A stretch of 64,000 bases of DNA from positions 2,790,001 through 2,854,000 of the forward strand of contig OZ246890.1 of the NCBI GenBank assembly GCA_965231815.1, written 5' to 3'. The position numbers and the translations under genes are program-made. The notes under the pieces were generated by a model. That model was not told the DNA's origin. It ran no database searches and was given only the letters and a program-made list of their open reading frames with translations. Position 1 is the stretch's first letter. Each line of letters starts with the position of its first letter. Shown here piece after piece: positions 15,387 to 24,425 of the stretch. Origin of the DNA: JAPPFW01 sp965231815. Its GTDB lineage: Bacteria > Actinomycetota > Acidimicrobiia > Spongiisociales > Spongiisociaceae.

Positions 15387-15779
15387 CTGATTCTTCATGG
15401 GTTGGCTGGATGGGGGGTGTTGAGTAGGACGGGTGTGGTAGACCCGGGGTGGTTCGGGGTGGTTGCTGGTTGGGGTTTAGGTGAGGGCGTTGATGTGTTG
15501 GTGGGCTTGGCGTAGGAGGTGGGCGGTGGGCCAGGTGTGGGGGATGCGGATGGTGGTTTGTCGGGCGTGGCGTATGAGCCGGGCTGGGGTGTGCCATAGG
15601 TACCGGCGCAGCGTCTTCGGTCTGGCTCCGGTTGGGCGGGTGCCGGCTAGGCATAGGAGTTGGAACCAGCGGACGAGCGCGTCGGCGTAGGTGACGAGGG
15701 TTAGCCAGGCTCGGTTGGCGTCGAGGTTGGTGAAGGGGAAGCGGTTGGCACCGCTGTCTTTGAGACGGGCGATGGTGCG
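15387..15779 (-). mobile_element. IS1380-family remnant (one end and transposase 3' end)
   Basis: The left boundary CCTGATTCTTCATGGGTT resembles the terminal repeat of the intact IS1380-like element (CCTGAATCCACCGATGGG at 24426). Minus-strand sequence to about 15777 encodes IARLKDSGANRFPF, NRAWLTLVTYADALVRW and HTPARLIRHARQTTIRIPHT, related to the C-terminal fifth of the transposase at 24640-26091. The rest of the element is deleted and the break joins directly to a HyuB fragment at 15780. Confidence 0.75.
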
Positions 15780-16148
15780 GTGCACACCCACATGACCAAC
15801 TCTCGCCTGACCGATCCCGAAGTGCTGGAGTGGCGGTTCCCCGTCCGCCTGGTCAGCTTCCAGGTCAGGAGAGGGTCAGGAGGGCGGGGCAGGTACTCGG
15901 GTGGCGACGGCGCCGTCCGCCGGGTCCGGTTCGGGGAGGAGATGACCGTCAACATCCTGTCGTCCCGGCGGGTGATCGCGCCCTTCGGCGTCGATGGAGG
16001 CGAACCCGGCGCGGCGGGCCGCAACCGGATATTCCGCTCCGACGGCCGGGTCGAGGAGGTGGCAGGCAACTCGCAGGCCGAAGTAGGACCGGGAGATGTG
16101 TTCGAGATCGCCACCCCTGGTGGGGGAGGCTACGGGGCGCCGGCCTGA
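15780..16148 (+). pseudogene. HyuB C-terminal fragment, near-identical duplicate of 2776-3144
   Basis: The 122-residue fragment begins VHTHMTNSRLTDPEVLEWRF and ends TPGGGGYGAPA. It aligns without gaps to the end of the left-edge hydantoinase, with long stretches of identical DNA, for example the codons for RYSGGDGAVRRVRFGEEMTV. Everything upstream of the VHTHM codons has been replaced by the IS1380 remnant. It has no function of its own and records a recent duplication followed by IS-linked deletion. Confidence 0.9.
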
Positions 16149-16157
16149 CCTTCTCGT

Positions 16158-16664
16158 TCAGGCCGTCGGATCGCGGAGGCAGCGGCGCTCGGCGCTCGTG
16201 TGCAGGAGTCTCGTGTAGGCAGCCAGTCCAGGTTCCGACTCGGACACGCCGAGCAGTTCCGAGCGGGCCAGGGATGCCCGTGCTGACGCGTCCTCCAAAG
16301 ACGTGGCGCCCTTCCAGGTTTCGCAGACGGAGCGTATGTCGAAGAGCAACTGGTCCTCGCTGATCTCTGCAAAGGTGGTTCCTCCGACCTCCGACGCCAG
16401 CTGATCCATCAGACCAAGTGGCGAGGAGGCCGGCTGGTGGTCGCTGGTGGTCCCGGACGGATCGGGAGCCGGACACCAGGAGCACTCCCCGACTTTCGCG
16501 GTGGTGGGTTGCTCCTGGACTATGGCGGTGGTGGTGGGTTGCTCCTGGACCTTGGTGGTGGTGGGTTGCTCCTGGAGATCGGCGTCCTCTGTAACCGGCC
16601 CGTGGCACCCGTACGACAGCAGGACCACCAGCAGGATCCACGGAGCGAGTCGGCAGTCCTTCAA
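16158..16664 (-). CDS. Putative lipoprotein, coupled to the CocE-type hydrolase
   Basis: I place the start at the TTG at 16664, because it overlaps the stop of the upstream hydrolase gene (TTGA) and opens a signal peptide, MKDCRLAPWILLVVLLSYGC, with a lipobox ending in Cys20. The mature part has three EQPTTT-type repeats (VQEQPTTTKV, VQEQPTTTAI, VQEQPTTAKV) as a flexible linker. A helical domain follows with four cysteines in all (CSWC, CETW, RRCL), including ARASLARSELLGVSESE. No known family is evident. It is probably a 168-residue membrane-anchored extracellular protein. Confidence 0.6.
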   Translation of the reverse strand: MKDCRLAPWILLVVLLSYGCHGPVTEDADLQEQPTTTKVQEQPTTTAIVQEQPTTAKVGECSWCPAPDPSGTTSDHQPASSPLGLMDQLASEVGGTTFAEISEDQLLFDIRSVCETWKGATSLEDASARASLARSELLGVSESEPGLAAYTRLLHTSAERRCLRDPTA

Positions 16665-18361
16665 CGGGGGATGACGGGAAGGAGCACGTGGCTGGGCCGG
16701 TCCCGGTCGTGGAACACCGTCTGGGTGGCGGTCTGCATGGAGGTCTCGTTCCACAATTCCCCGCCCATGTTGGGGTTGCGGTCGAAACGCGGGAAGTTGC
16801 TGCTCGACACCTCCACCCGGAGCCGGTGGCCGGCCTTGAAGACCTGGCTGGTCTGCCACATGTCGATGGTGAACCGGTACGGGACGCCGGGCGTCATCAA
16901 GGTCGGGTCGGTGACCGAGTCGCGGTAACGTGCCCTCCGGATGCCCTCGCAAATGATAATCGCCCTACCGTCCGGATAGACATCGCACAGAGTGGCGGTG
17001 AAGTCCGTGTCCGGGGCGGAACTGGCCGCATAGAGGGTCATGGTCACCGGACCGGTGACCTCTAGATCGCGGTCGAGCGGAGTGCTGGTGAAGACCAGGA
17101 TGTCCGGGCGCTGCTGGAGATGCGCCCGATCCCTTGGGCCGGCGTTGTCCAGTATGACGTCGCACCCCCCGAGGGTGGGCACAGGATCGGCCGGGTCGTA
17201 GACGAACCGATCGGAAGGCTCGCTCCCCGGTGGACGGAACGACAGGCGCCCGTTCCCCTTCAGCGACCGAGCGTCACCGTCGCTGCGGAGATAGAGGGCG
17301 CGGTACTCGGTACGGGCAAGCGGCCACTCGTCCTCGTCTCGCCACTCGGAGGCGCCCATTACGTAGATCCGGACGGGTGGCAGATCGTCAACTCCGTTAT
17401 CGACACCCTTGAGTCGGCGGTCGTACCAGTCGAGATGGAGCCCGGGTAAGTCAAAATCACCTCCCGACCCCAAGTCGATGTCGCCGTTGCGGTCAGCCCG
17501 GTCGAGGTCGTGCGCCCACGGTCCGACGATGATGCGCGTCTGGGACCGCGCCGCTTCCGATCCTCCACCCCGCTTGAGGCCCGCGTAGGTCTTCATCACC
17601 TCCCGCGACAGGTTGTCGTACCACCCGGTAACGAAGTAAGCGGGCGCCTTGATCATCCCGTACTTGTCTTTCAGTCCATAGGTCCGCCACGACGAGTCGA
17701 AGGTCGGGTGGTCCAGGAACGTCCAGTACGGGGGCCGGAAAATCCCGACGACCGCCTTCTTGAGCGGCATGTACCGGTAGAGAGCGTCCACGTCCAAGAA
17801 CTCGAAGCTGGTGCAGTTCATCGTTCGTCGCCCGCCATTGATGCCCCAGACGATGTTCTGCAGCTGCAACACCCCCCCGTCCATCAGGAAGTAACCGTAG
17901 TTATCCTCCTGGTTTCCCACCGGCAGAGTTCCCTTGAGGGAATGGTGGCCCGACAGCGCTGCCTGCAACTGTGTGAAGGCCACGTAGGACTGTCCGAAGG
18001 TTCCGATATTGCCGTCACACCAGGGCTGGGAGGAGAGCCAGGCCAGCGTGTCGGCCCCGTCGGACGCCTCGTGGATGTAGGGAACAAAATCTCCGTCCGA
18101 GTCGTAGCGGCCCCGGCAATCCTGCATGACCACCGCGTATCCGCCGGAGAGAAAGCGGGGAACCCACTCCTGAAAGTAGGCCAGGTCGGTACAGATCTCG
18201 CCGCTCTGCTTCCCGTAAATGGTGCGACACAGGAGAGTGGGGAAGGGACCGTCACCGGGTGGCAGGTATACATCCGACGACAGGTCGACGCCATCCCGCA
18301 TCGGGGTCATTGTATCGATCATGACCGATACTCCTGCCCTGACGTCTTGTATGGCCTTCAA
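16661..18361 (-). CDS. CocE/NonD family hydrolase (X-Pro dipeptidyl-peptidase S15-like)
   Basis: The protein has the S15 alpha/beta-hydrolase core, with MTPMRDGVDLSSDVYLPPGD and MQDCRGRYDSDGDF followed by the nucleophile elbow GTFGQSYVAFTQ (Ser about residue 125 from this start). The C-terminal jelly-roll domain contains DTDFTATLCDVYPDGRA, GHRLRVEVSSSNFPRFDRN and VLLPVIPR. The family hydrolyses esters and amides such as cocaine, alpha-amino acid esters or X-Pro peptides. I prefer the TTG at 18361, which follows GGAGGGAGAAGGA; an ATG at 18400 is the longer alternative. A lipoprotein gene follows with overlapping stop and start. It is closely related to the hydrolase at 22282-24030. Confidence 0.9.
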   Translation of the reverse strand: MKAIQDVRAGVSVMIDTMTPMRDGVDLSSDVYLPPGDGPFPTLLCRTIYGKQSGEICTDLAYFQEWVPRFLSGGYAVVMQDCRGRYDSDGDFVPYIHEASDGADTLAWLSSQPWCDGNIGTFGQSYVAFTQLQAALSGHHSLKGTLPVGNQEDNYGYFLMDGGVLQLQNIVWGINGGRRTMNCTSFEFLDVDALYRYMPLKKAVVGIFRPPYWTFLDHPTFDSSWRTYGLKDKYGMIKAPAYFVTGWYDNLSREVMKTYAGLKRGGGSEAARSQTRIIVGPWAHDLDRADRNGDIDLGSGGDFDLPGLHLDWYDRRLKGVDNGVDDLPPVRIYVMGASEWRDEDEWPLARTEYRALYLRSDGDARSLKGNGRLSFRPPGSEPSDRFVYDPADPVPTLGGCDVILDNAGPRDRAHLQQRPDILVFTSTPLDRDLEVTGPVTMTLYAASSAPDTDFTATLCDVYPDGRAIIICEGIRRARYRDSVTDPTLMTPGVPYRFTIDMWQTSQVFKAGHRLRVEVSSSNFPRFDRNPNMGGELWNETSMQTATQTVFHDRDRPSHVLLPVIPR

Positions 18362-18509
18362 TCCTTCTCCCTCCGAGCGACCCCGAACCAACGACCTCAT
18401 CGGAACAATCGGACGAGGTCTTCCACCCGCCCAACGCTAGCTTCTGGATGGCAAGGAGGCTGGCTTGGGGTGTACGGTTAAGCCTAGGCGTGAACGAGGG
18501 GAGACCGGG

Positions 18510-19400
18510 ATGATCATCGATACGCACGTCTGGCTTTCGAAGCCGGAGCATTGGGGTGACCAGGACATCATGGACGACGCCATGTACAAGGCGGGCTGGG
18601 CCGCCCGGGGGCTCGGCACCAAGACCGGGCTCACCAAGGGCATCAACGCCGAGCAGATGGTGGAGATCATGGACGAGGCGGGGGTCGACATGGCGGTCTG
18701 CCACTCAGTGAAGGTGCCTCGCCTCAACACCCATGTGCCGACCGAGTGGGTTGTTTCGGAGTGTGCCAAGTTTCCCGACCGGCTGATCCCGATGGGTAGC
18801 GTCGACCTGCTCGGTGGGGTCAAATCCCTCCGGGAGATGGAGGAGATCACCGCTATGGGCGGTGTTGGCATGAAAATGACCCCTGCGCCCAGCTACGACA
18901 TGGCTCTGAACGACGAACGCCTGATGCCGATCTACGAGAAGGCGGCCGAACTCGGAATGATCATCCAGATCCACACCGGCTGGTCCGGGTACGGTCGGCT
19001 GGCTCTGCAGCATCCCATCCTCCTCGACGACGTGGCGGTGCGCGTTCCCGAACTGAAGCTGATCGTCGTACACGCCGGCGAGAACTACTACGAAGAAGTC
19101 GTCATGATGATGCTAAAGAACCCCAACATGTACGCCGGTACCGGCTGGTGGGGGTTCCTGCAGCCGCTCGAGACCAACGTACGGTTCCTGAAGTATGCCA
19201 AGCACTTCATGGTGCTGGACAAGTGCCTGTGGGGCACCGACAACTTCGACTGCCGGGAGGACGTGCCGTACACCAAGTCCTTCCCGAGGCTGGCCAAGGA
19301 ACTGAACATCGCTCCGGGGTTGCCGGAACTGACCGATGAGGACATCGACGCCTACCTGGGCGACAACGCGGCCCGGCTGTACGGGGTCGGCGAGGGCTGA
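18510..19400 (+). CDS. Amidohydrolase-2 family protein, HxH motif changed to HxW
   Basis: The 296-residue protein starts at the ATG at 18510, preceded by GAGGGGAGACCGGG; the frame extends further upstream but without family sequence. It opens MIIDTHVWLSKPEHWG, where amidohydrolase-2 proteins normally have DxHxH; the second His is Trp here. Later motifs fit the barrel: VGMKMTPAPSYDMA, IIQIHTGWSG, LIVVHAGENYYEE and LWGTDNFDC. The family includes decarboxylases and lactonases. It is about 70 percent identical by eye to the gene at 41246-42139. It is followed 17 bp later by the D-threonine-aldolase-like gene, so the two are probably cotranscribed. Confidence 0.87.
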   Translation: MIIDTHVWLSKPEHWGDQDIMDDAMYKAGWAARGLGTKTGLTKGINAEQMVEIMDEAGVDMAVCHSVKVPRLNTHVPTEWVVSECAKFPDRLIPMGSVDLLGGVKSLREMEEITAMGGVGMKMTPAPSYDMALNDERLMPIYEKAAELGMIIQIHTGWSGYGRLALQHPILLDDVAVRVPELKLIVVHAGENYYEEVVMMMLKNPNMYAGTGWWGFLQPLETNVRFLKYAKHFMVLDKCLWGTDNFDCREDVPYTKSFPRLAKELNIAPGLPELTDEDIDAYLGDNAARLYGVGEG

Positions 19401-19417
19401 CCAACCTTCCGCGACCG

Positions 19418-20528
19418 ATGGCCCGAGCCGGTTTGCCATCACCCGGCCTGGCCGAGGCCGACCTGGATACGCCGGCTCTGGTGGTGGACCTCGACGCGCT
19501 GGAGCGGAACCTCGACCGGATGGCCTCCGCGGCGCGGGCGGCCGGGGTAGCGCTACGTCCCCACGTCAAGACTCATAAGAGCGTCGCCATCGCCCGCATG
19601 CAGTTGGAGCGTGGTGCGGTTGGCATCTGCGTGCAGACGGTCTCGGAAGCCGAGGCCATGGTGGAGGGCGGTATCCGGGATCTCGTCGTGGCCAACGAAG
19701 TGGTCGGGACCGGGAAGCTCCGCCGCCTGGCCGACCTGGCTCGGAAGGCCACCATCACCGTCTGCGTGGACGATGTCGGAAACGTCGACGATCTGGGTCG
19801 TGCGGTCCGCCGGGCCGGTTCGTCGGTCGGCGTGATGGTGGAGATGAACACCGCCCCATACCGGGCCGGGGTGCCCCCGGGGAAACCCTTCCTCCAGTTG
19901 GCCCAGCGGGTGGAATCGACCTCGTCCCTCCGTTTCGTAGGGATCCAGGCCTACAACGGGGTAGCCCAACACATAAGGGATCATCCTTCCCGTCAAGCCG
20001 CCACAGAGCGGAACACCGCGCTGGTGAAGGAGTCGGTCGACCTGCTGGCTCCCCACGGTATCCGCTGCGAGGTGGTCACCGGCGGTGGGACCGGGACGTA
20101 CGACCTCGAGGCGACCTCCGGGGTCTACAACGAGATCCAGCCGGGTACCTACGTGTTCATGGACGCGGGCTACCTGGCCAACCGGGATCGGTTGGGGGGG
20201 CCGTTCCGGGACTTCGAGGTGAGCCTCTACGTTCTCGCCACGGTGATGAGCCGTCGTCCCGGTATCGCGATCGTGGATGCCGGCCTCAAAGCCATCTCGC
20301 TGGGCAACGGTCTCCCTCTCGTGGAGGGCGGCGGAGCTCTCTACAGGAGGTTCGCCGACGAGCACGGGGTGCTCGCCCCGTCCGGATGCCCATTACCCCC
20401 CCCTCGGAAGTCAGGTCAGCTTGATACCGGTCAACTGCGACCCGACCGTTAACCTCTATGACCACCTCGTCTGCGTACGCAACAGCGTCGTCGAAGCCGT
20501 ATGGCCCGTAGACGCCCGTGGCTATTGA
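19418..20528 (+). CDS. D-threonine aldolase/D-serine dehydratase-like PLP enzyme, frameshifted near its C-terminus
   Basis: The N-terminal alanine-racemase-like barrel shows DLDTPALVVDLDALERNLDR, the PLP lysine K51 in RPHVKTHKS, and GGGTGTYDLEA and GVYNEIQPGTYVFMD. The first frame ends at 20452 with an unrelated tail, while the expected C-terminal domain (LIPVNCDPTVNLYD, VEAVWPVDARG) lies in the next frame to 20528. A run of eight C at 20396-20403 is the likely slip site. In this family the region before PTVNL usually carries a metal-binding His; here Asn is seen. The enzyme would cleave or dehydrate D-hydroxy amino acids, consistent with the D-amino-acid theme of the region. Confidence 0.75.
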
Positions 20529-20710
20529 CCGGATCGCCGCGCGCCACAGCACTGCCGGATCCGTGGAGACCTCATCCCTGGATCCATCAACGATCAGCGC
20601 GAAATCCGGAGCCGCTTGTGTCGGGGCCGTGAATAGCGAAGGATCATGCGGCAACGGCCCCGACCGCTTGGTCATACCAGCCGGTCGCCGGTGCCGAAAT
20701 ATCCGGAACT

Positions 20711-20741
20711 GTGTGGCTCCCGGAGAGACCGGGAGCCACAC
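20711..20741. terminator. Bidirectional hairpin terminator
   Basis: GTGTGGCTCCCGG and CCGGGAGCCACAC form a perfect 13-bp stem with a 5-nt loop, followed by TTTAT on the plus strand. It sits between the converging aldolase-like gene (ending at 20528) and the binding-protein gene (ending at 20767 on the minus strand) and could stop both. Confidence 0.85.
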
Positions 20742-20766
20742 TTTATGTCGAAGTTGTTCGGGAGTC

Positions 20767-22113
20767 CTAGCCCTGGGGCACGTCTCCGTCGGGACCGGCG
20801 CCGGTGCCGAGCGGCGCATTGATCCAGTCCACCAGGTCTTGGCGTTCGAGAAGGCGGTTGAACCAGACTTCCTGGACCTCGTAATCCTGCCACTCCACGC
20901 CTTCGGCGATGTAGCCCTCCTCGCGTCCCGACTCGAAACTGTCGGCTACTACGTTGCCGAAGTAGGTGATCTCACCGGGCGTGAACATGTAGTCCTTGGC
21001 GTCTGCCAGCAGCGGGAAGTAGTTGAGTTCGGTCATGATGCGGGAAGTCACGAGACCGCCGAGGCTGGTGCCGCCGGTCTGGTCTTTTGCCTCTTCACCG
21101 ACGAACTCGCCCACGATCTCGGGATACTCGTCCAGGTAGCGGGAGGCCCGATACCAGATCGCCAACGAGCGAAGAACCGTCTCCGGGTTCTCCTCGAGCC
21201 AGTCGGCCCGTACACCCTCGGTCGAGTAGAGGATCGCCGAAGCGCCGAACAACTCTAGCGGCGCCGCCACAACATACTCACCGGCCAGTTCCTCGGAGTA
21301 GAGCATCCTGGCCTGGGCGGAGAGGTTGCCCGTGTAGTAGTCCGCCTCACCGCTCAGATAACCGAAGTTCATCGCCTCCATGCTCGGGTAGTACTTGAAG
21401 GCCACATCCTGGCTCTCCGGGTCGTCGGGATCGAAGTTCAGACCGATGTTCTCCAGCAGCCCACGTTCGAAAGTGGTCGGGAAACCTTCGGTCTTGACGA
21501 ACTCCCTGCCCCGGAAGGACTCGGCCAATTCCGCCTTGGCCGCCTCTTCATCGCCGAGACGTTCGAGCGCCTCCTCGTAGACCACCGTCTCACCGGCCCT
21601 ACCGATCAGCACGAAGCCCTGGTACTGGTTGGTGATCAGGTAGTTCCGATACTCGGGAAACTCCTCGATGATGGTCCCGTAGCAGATCTGGCAAGAGAAC
21701 AGCATATCGATCTCGTCGGTCTGCAGCTGGGTGTAGGGGATGCTTACGAACGGGATGACCTCCAAGTCAAGGCCGATCCGCGCGTCCATCCCGATCGATG
21801 CCGCATAGGACCAGAGGCGGTCGTCGTAGGAGGGGGTGGCGCCTATGCGGATGACCCCGCCCTTCGGCTCATCGGGTGGAACACTCAGGTCGATACCCAT
21901 GTCCTCTTCCATGGGTTCTTCCATATCTTCTTCCGTGGTCTCTTCCATGGATTCTTCTTCCATGGGTTCCTCTTCGACCATGGCGGCAGTAGTGGCGGTC
22001 GGCTGCGGGGCCTGAGTGGTCTCGGCGACTTCCTCCTCACCGTCGCCGCATGCCACCGCGAACATCGCCAGAATGACTAGAAGAAGCGTTCCTTTCCACC
22101 AGCGATTACGCAT
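20767..22113 (-). CDS. ABC transporter substrate-binding lipoprotein, NitT/TauT type
   Basis: I start at the ATG at 22113, after GGGAGGGAAT; it opens a lipoprotein signal (MRNRWWKGTLLLVILAMFAV then AC, lipobox AVAC). An acidic Met/Glu-rich linker follows (EEEPMEEESMEETTEEDMEE). The domain with RIGATPSYDDRLW, PYTQLQTDEIDMLFSCQ, SFRGREFVKTEGFP, YLSGEADYYTGNL and WYRASRYLDEYPEIVGE resembles NMT1/THI5-like proteins that deliver nitrate, sulfonates or pyrimidines. It is related to the protein at 52149-53507. No permease is adjacent; the nearest set is at 27179-28958 on the other strand. The promoter at 22181-22209 fits its start. Confidence 0.85.
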   Translation of the reverse strand: MRNRWWKGTLLLVILAMFAVACGDGEEEVAETTQAPQPTATTAAMVEEEPMEEESMEETTEEDMEEPMEEDMGIDLSVPPDEPKGGVIRIGATPSYDDRLWSYAASIGMDARIGLDLEVIPFVSIPYTQLQTDEIDMLFSCQICYGTIIEEFPEYRNYLITNQYQGFVLIGRAGETVVYEEALERLGDEEAAKAELAESFRGREFVKTEGFPTTFERGLLENIGLNFDPDDPESQDVAFKYYPSMEAMNFGYLSGEADYYTGNLSAQARMLYSEELAGEYVVAAPLELFGASAILYSTEGVRADWLEENPETVLRSLAIWYRASRYLDEYPEIVGEFVGEEAKDQTGGTSLGGLVTSRIMTELNYFPLLADAKDYMFTPGEITYFGNVVADSFESGREEGYIAEGVEWQDYEVQEVWFNRLLERQDLVDWINAPLGTGAGPDGDVPQG

Positions 22114-22180
22114 ATTCCCTCCCTTTGTTTGGGCGGGCCGCGCGCGCCTCTTGCCCGTCGGTCTCCACCCGCTTGGGCCT

Positions 22181-22209
22181 ATGATGCTTAGAGAGGTTCG
22201 GTGTGTCAA
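22181..22209 (-). promoter_or_regulatory. Candidate promoter for the binding-protein gene
   Basis: On the minus strand TTGACA (22209-22204) is followed after 17 bp by CATCAT (22186-22181), a perfect -35 box with a weak -10 box. It lies about 70 bp upstream of the ATG at 22113. Confidence 0.45.
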
Positions 22210-22229
22210 TAGGCAAACCGGATATTCCG

Positions 22230-22258
22230 TTGTGACCAGGCTACGGTCGGCGGATAAT
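22230..22258 (+). promoter_or_regulatory. Candidate promoter for the CocE/NonD hydrolase gene
   Basis: TTGTGA (22230-22235), 17 bp and GATAAT (22253-22258) make a good vegetative promoter 24 bp upstream of the ATG at 22282. It diverges from the promoter at 22181-22209, so the two genes share one control region. Confidence 0.6.
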
Positions 22259-22281
22259 CCTCCGAGAAGAAAGCGCGGGAG

Positions 22282-24030
22282 ATGACCATGGGACAGAGGA
22301 TCATGTTCGATGTGCGAGCGCCTATGAGGGATGGAACCCTGCTGTCGGCGGATGTCTACCTACCGCCTGAAGGGGATAGGTTCCCCGTCCTGCTCTGCCG
22401 GACCATCTACAGCAAGGAGAGCTATCCCGAGACCGACGGGGCTCGCCCATCCGGTTACGTCGGCTGGGGAGAGCGCTTCATGGAGGCCGGGTACGCGGTC
22501 GTCATCCAGGACTGCCGGGGGCGCTACGACTCCGACGGGGTGTGGGAGGTCTACGTCCAGGACGAGGATGGTCACGACACGGTGGAATGGCTGATCCGCC
22601 AGCCATGGTGCGATGGGAACGTAGGCATGTTCGGCATCTCGTACCTGGGCTTCACCCAGATGCATCCCGCCCCGCTGGCCTCGGCCGGACTCAAGGCCAT
22701 CCTACCGATCGGGGCGACGCCGGATGGTTACGACCTGTTCTGGCAGCAGGGCGCCTTCCTGCTCCAACAGGCCAGCCACTTCCTGCAGATCGGCCGCCGG
22801 ACCAGCCACGCGCAGGGGATGGCCATGCTCGCGGGCCTCCCGGCGGGAACGATGGGCGTGGGAGGTGGGAAGGCCGGTGAGTTCCCGGGTGATCTCTCTT
22901 ACTTATACAAACGGATGCCGCTGTATTCGGCCTTCGACGAGTACGACGACGCGAAGATCTGGAAGGAACTCCTCGACCACAACACCTACGACGACTACTG
23001 GCAGAAGCGGATCGTAAACGGCCGGTATGGGACGATCAAGGCGCCGGCCTACTTCCTGACCGGATGGTGGGACTGCACGGTCCGCCACATGTTCGAGGCG
23101 TTCGAGAACTGGACGCGTGATGCCCGGCCCGAGGCGCGCGCCAAGACCAAGATCATGTGCGGGCCCTGGACCCACACCCGAATCGGCGTTGCCGACTGGG
23201 GCCAAGACGTCCAGTTCGGACCTGATGCCGAACTCGACATCTTCGACCTGCACCAACACTGGTACGACCAGCGACTCAAGGGGGTGCCAACCGGGGTCGA
23301 CGACGAAGCGCCCCTCCAACTATTCGTGTGCGGGGACAACGTGTGGCGTGAGGAGTACGAATGGCCACTGGCCCGCACAGAATACCGGTCGCTCTTCCTG
23401 CATAGCCAGGGGTCCGCCAACACGAGGCACGGGGATGGAACTCTTGCCTGGGACCCGCCGACCGCCGGTGAACCACCGGACGCATACGTATACGACCCTT
23501 CAAACCCGGTACCTACTGTAGGCGGCCAGGTGGCCTATATGGATCGAAGCGGACCCCGGGACCGGTCAACCGTCGAGGAGCGGTCCGACGTGCTCGTGTA
23601 TACCGGCGATCTGCTCGAAACCGACCTCGAGTGCACCGGACGGGTCACAGCGGTCTTGTTCGCGGCGTCGTCGGCGCCCGACACCGATTTCACCGCAACC
23701 CTGATTGACACGCTGCCCGACGGCAGGGCTATCAACGTCACCGAAGGGATCGTTCGCGCCCGGTGCAGGGAGGGCCGCAAGTACCAGTCCCTTATCGAGC
23801 CCGGACGGATCTACAAATACCGGATCGACCTGTGGGAGACTTCGTGGGTGTTCAAAGCGGGTCATCGGATCCGCATCGAGGTATCGAGCAGCAACTTTCC
23901 GCGCTTCGACCGCAACACCAACCTAGGCGGCGAGATCGGCCACGAAACCGGCTCGCAATCTGCTCACCAGACCCTCTTCCACGATGCGCAACACCGAAGC
24001 CATCTCATCCTCCCCGTAATACCCCGGTAG
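22282..24030 (+). CDS. CocE/NonD family hydrolase
   Basis: This 582-residue protein is a full-length S15-type alpha/beta hydrolase: MRDGTLLSADVYLPPEGDRF, IQDCRGRYDSDGVWEVY, nucleophile S120 in GMFGISYLGFTQ, and LTGWWDCTVRHMFEAFENW. A C-terminal galactose-binding-like domain ends in IRIEVSSSNFPRFDRNTNLG and LILPVIPR. It hydrolyses an unknown ester or amide, probably in the cytoplasm since no signal peptide is seen. A second ATG two codons downstream is an alternative start. It is divergently arranged to the binding lipoprotein at 20767-22113, which suggests the importer delivers its substrate. Confidence 0.92.
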   Translation: MTMGQRIMFDVRAPMRDGTLLSADVYLPPEGDRFPVLLCRTIYSKESYPETDGARPSGYVGWGERFMEAGYAVVIQDCRGRYDSDGVWEVYVQDEDGHDTVEWLIRQPWCDGNVGMFGISYLGFTQMHPAPLASAGLKAILPIGATPDGYDLFWQQGAFLLQQASHFLQIGRRTSHAQGMAMLAGLPAGTMGVGGGKAGEFPGDLSYLYKRMPLYSAFDEYDDAKIWKELLDHNTYDDYWQKRIVNGRYGTIKAPAYFLTGWWDCTVRHMFEAFENWTRDARPEARAKTKIMCGPWTHTRIGVADWGQDVQFGPDAELDIFDLHQHWYDQRLKGVPTGVDDEAPLQLFVCGDNVWREEYEWPLARTEYRSLFLHSQGSANTRHGDGTLAWDPPTAGEPPDAYVYDPSNPVPTVGGQVAYMDRSGPRDRSTVEERSDVLVYTGDLLETDLECTGRVTAVLFAASSAPDTDFTATLIDTLPDGRAINVTEGIVRARCREGRKYQSLIEPGRIYKYRIDLWETSWVFKAGHRIRIEVSSSNFPRFDRNTNLGGEIGHETGSQSAHQTLFHDAQHRSHLILPVIPR

Positions 24031-24425
24031 CAAGCTTCCGAGATAAAAGTATCCCGGGTATGGGTACCGTGCCCTCTCAACAATCTGTTCTCCGGTGGTG
24101 GGCGGGCCGAACCGCGCAGATTCCGGTCCGGCAGCTTCGCCGACCATTGACGAGGCAGACAAGATCGCGGTAAGCGCTCGATTACTACCTGGGGGGAACC
24201 GGCATGGCTCACCAACCGCTACCGAATCAAAATGTACCGCTCGTACGAGCGTCACCCTCACCCGGGCGACACCCGAAACCTTTCCCGGCGACCCCCGACC
24301 GGGCCGGCAACTCGTGACGAAGGATGTCCGGATGCGCCAACTCCGCCCATGCGCATCCGACCACCCTCTGGTAGCCGTCCGGCAAGGTCGGTCCGGTAGG
24401 GCGCGCGATGACCGTTGACGCTAAG
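24031..24425. other. Intergenic stretch, no gene recognised
   Basis: The 395 bp between the hydrolase stop and the IS1380 left end contain no frame with a recognisable protein. A minus-strand frame (about 24261-23923) partly overlaps the hydrolase and looks like a shadow. ACCCGGGCGACACCCG-type GC repeats near 24255 are not a clear hairpin. Confidence 0.6.

Noticed and set aside
20286..20819. Minus-strand frame of 177 residues over the aldolase-like C-terminus and terminator
   Set aside because: It runs through a perfect terminator hairpin and is antisense to recognisable C-terminal sequence of the D-threonine-aldolase-like gene.
23923..24261. Minus-strand frame of 112 residues at the end of the CocE/NonD hydrolase
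   Set aside because: It overlaps the hydrolase coding end, has no ribosome site or family motif, and the unique part is short.
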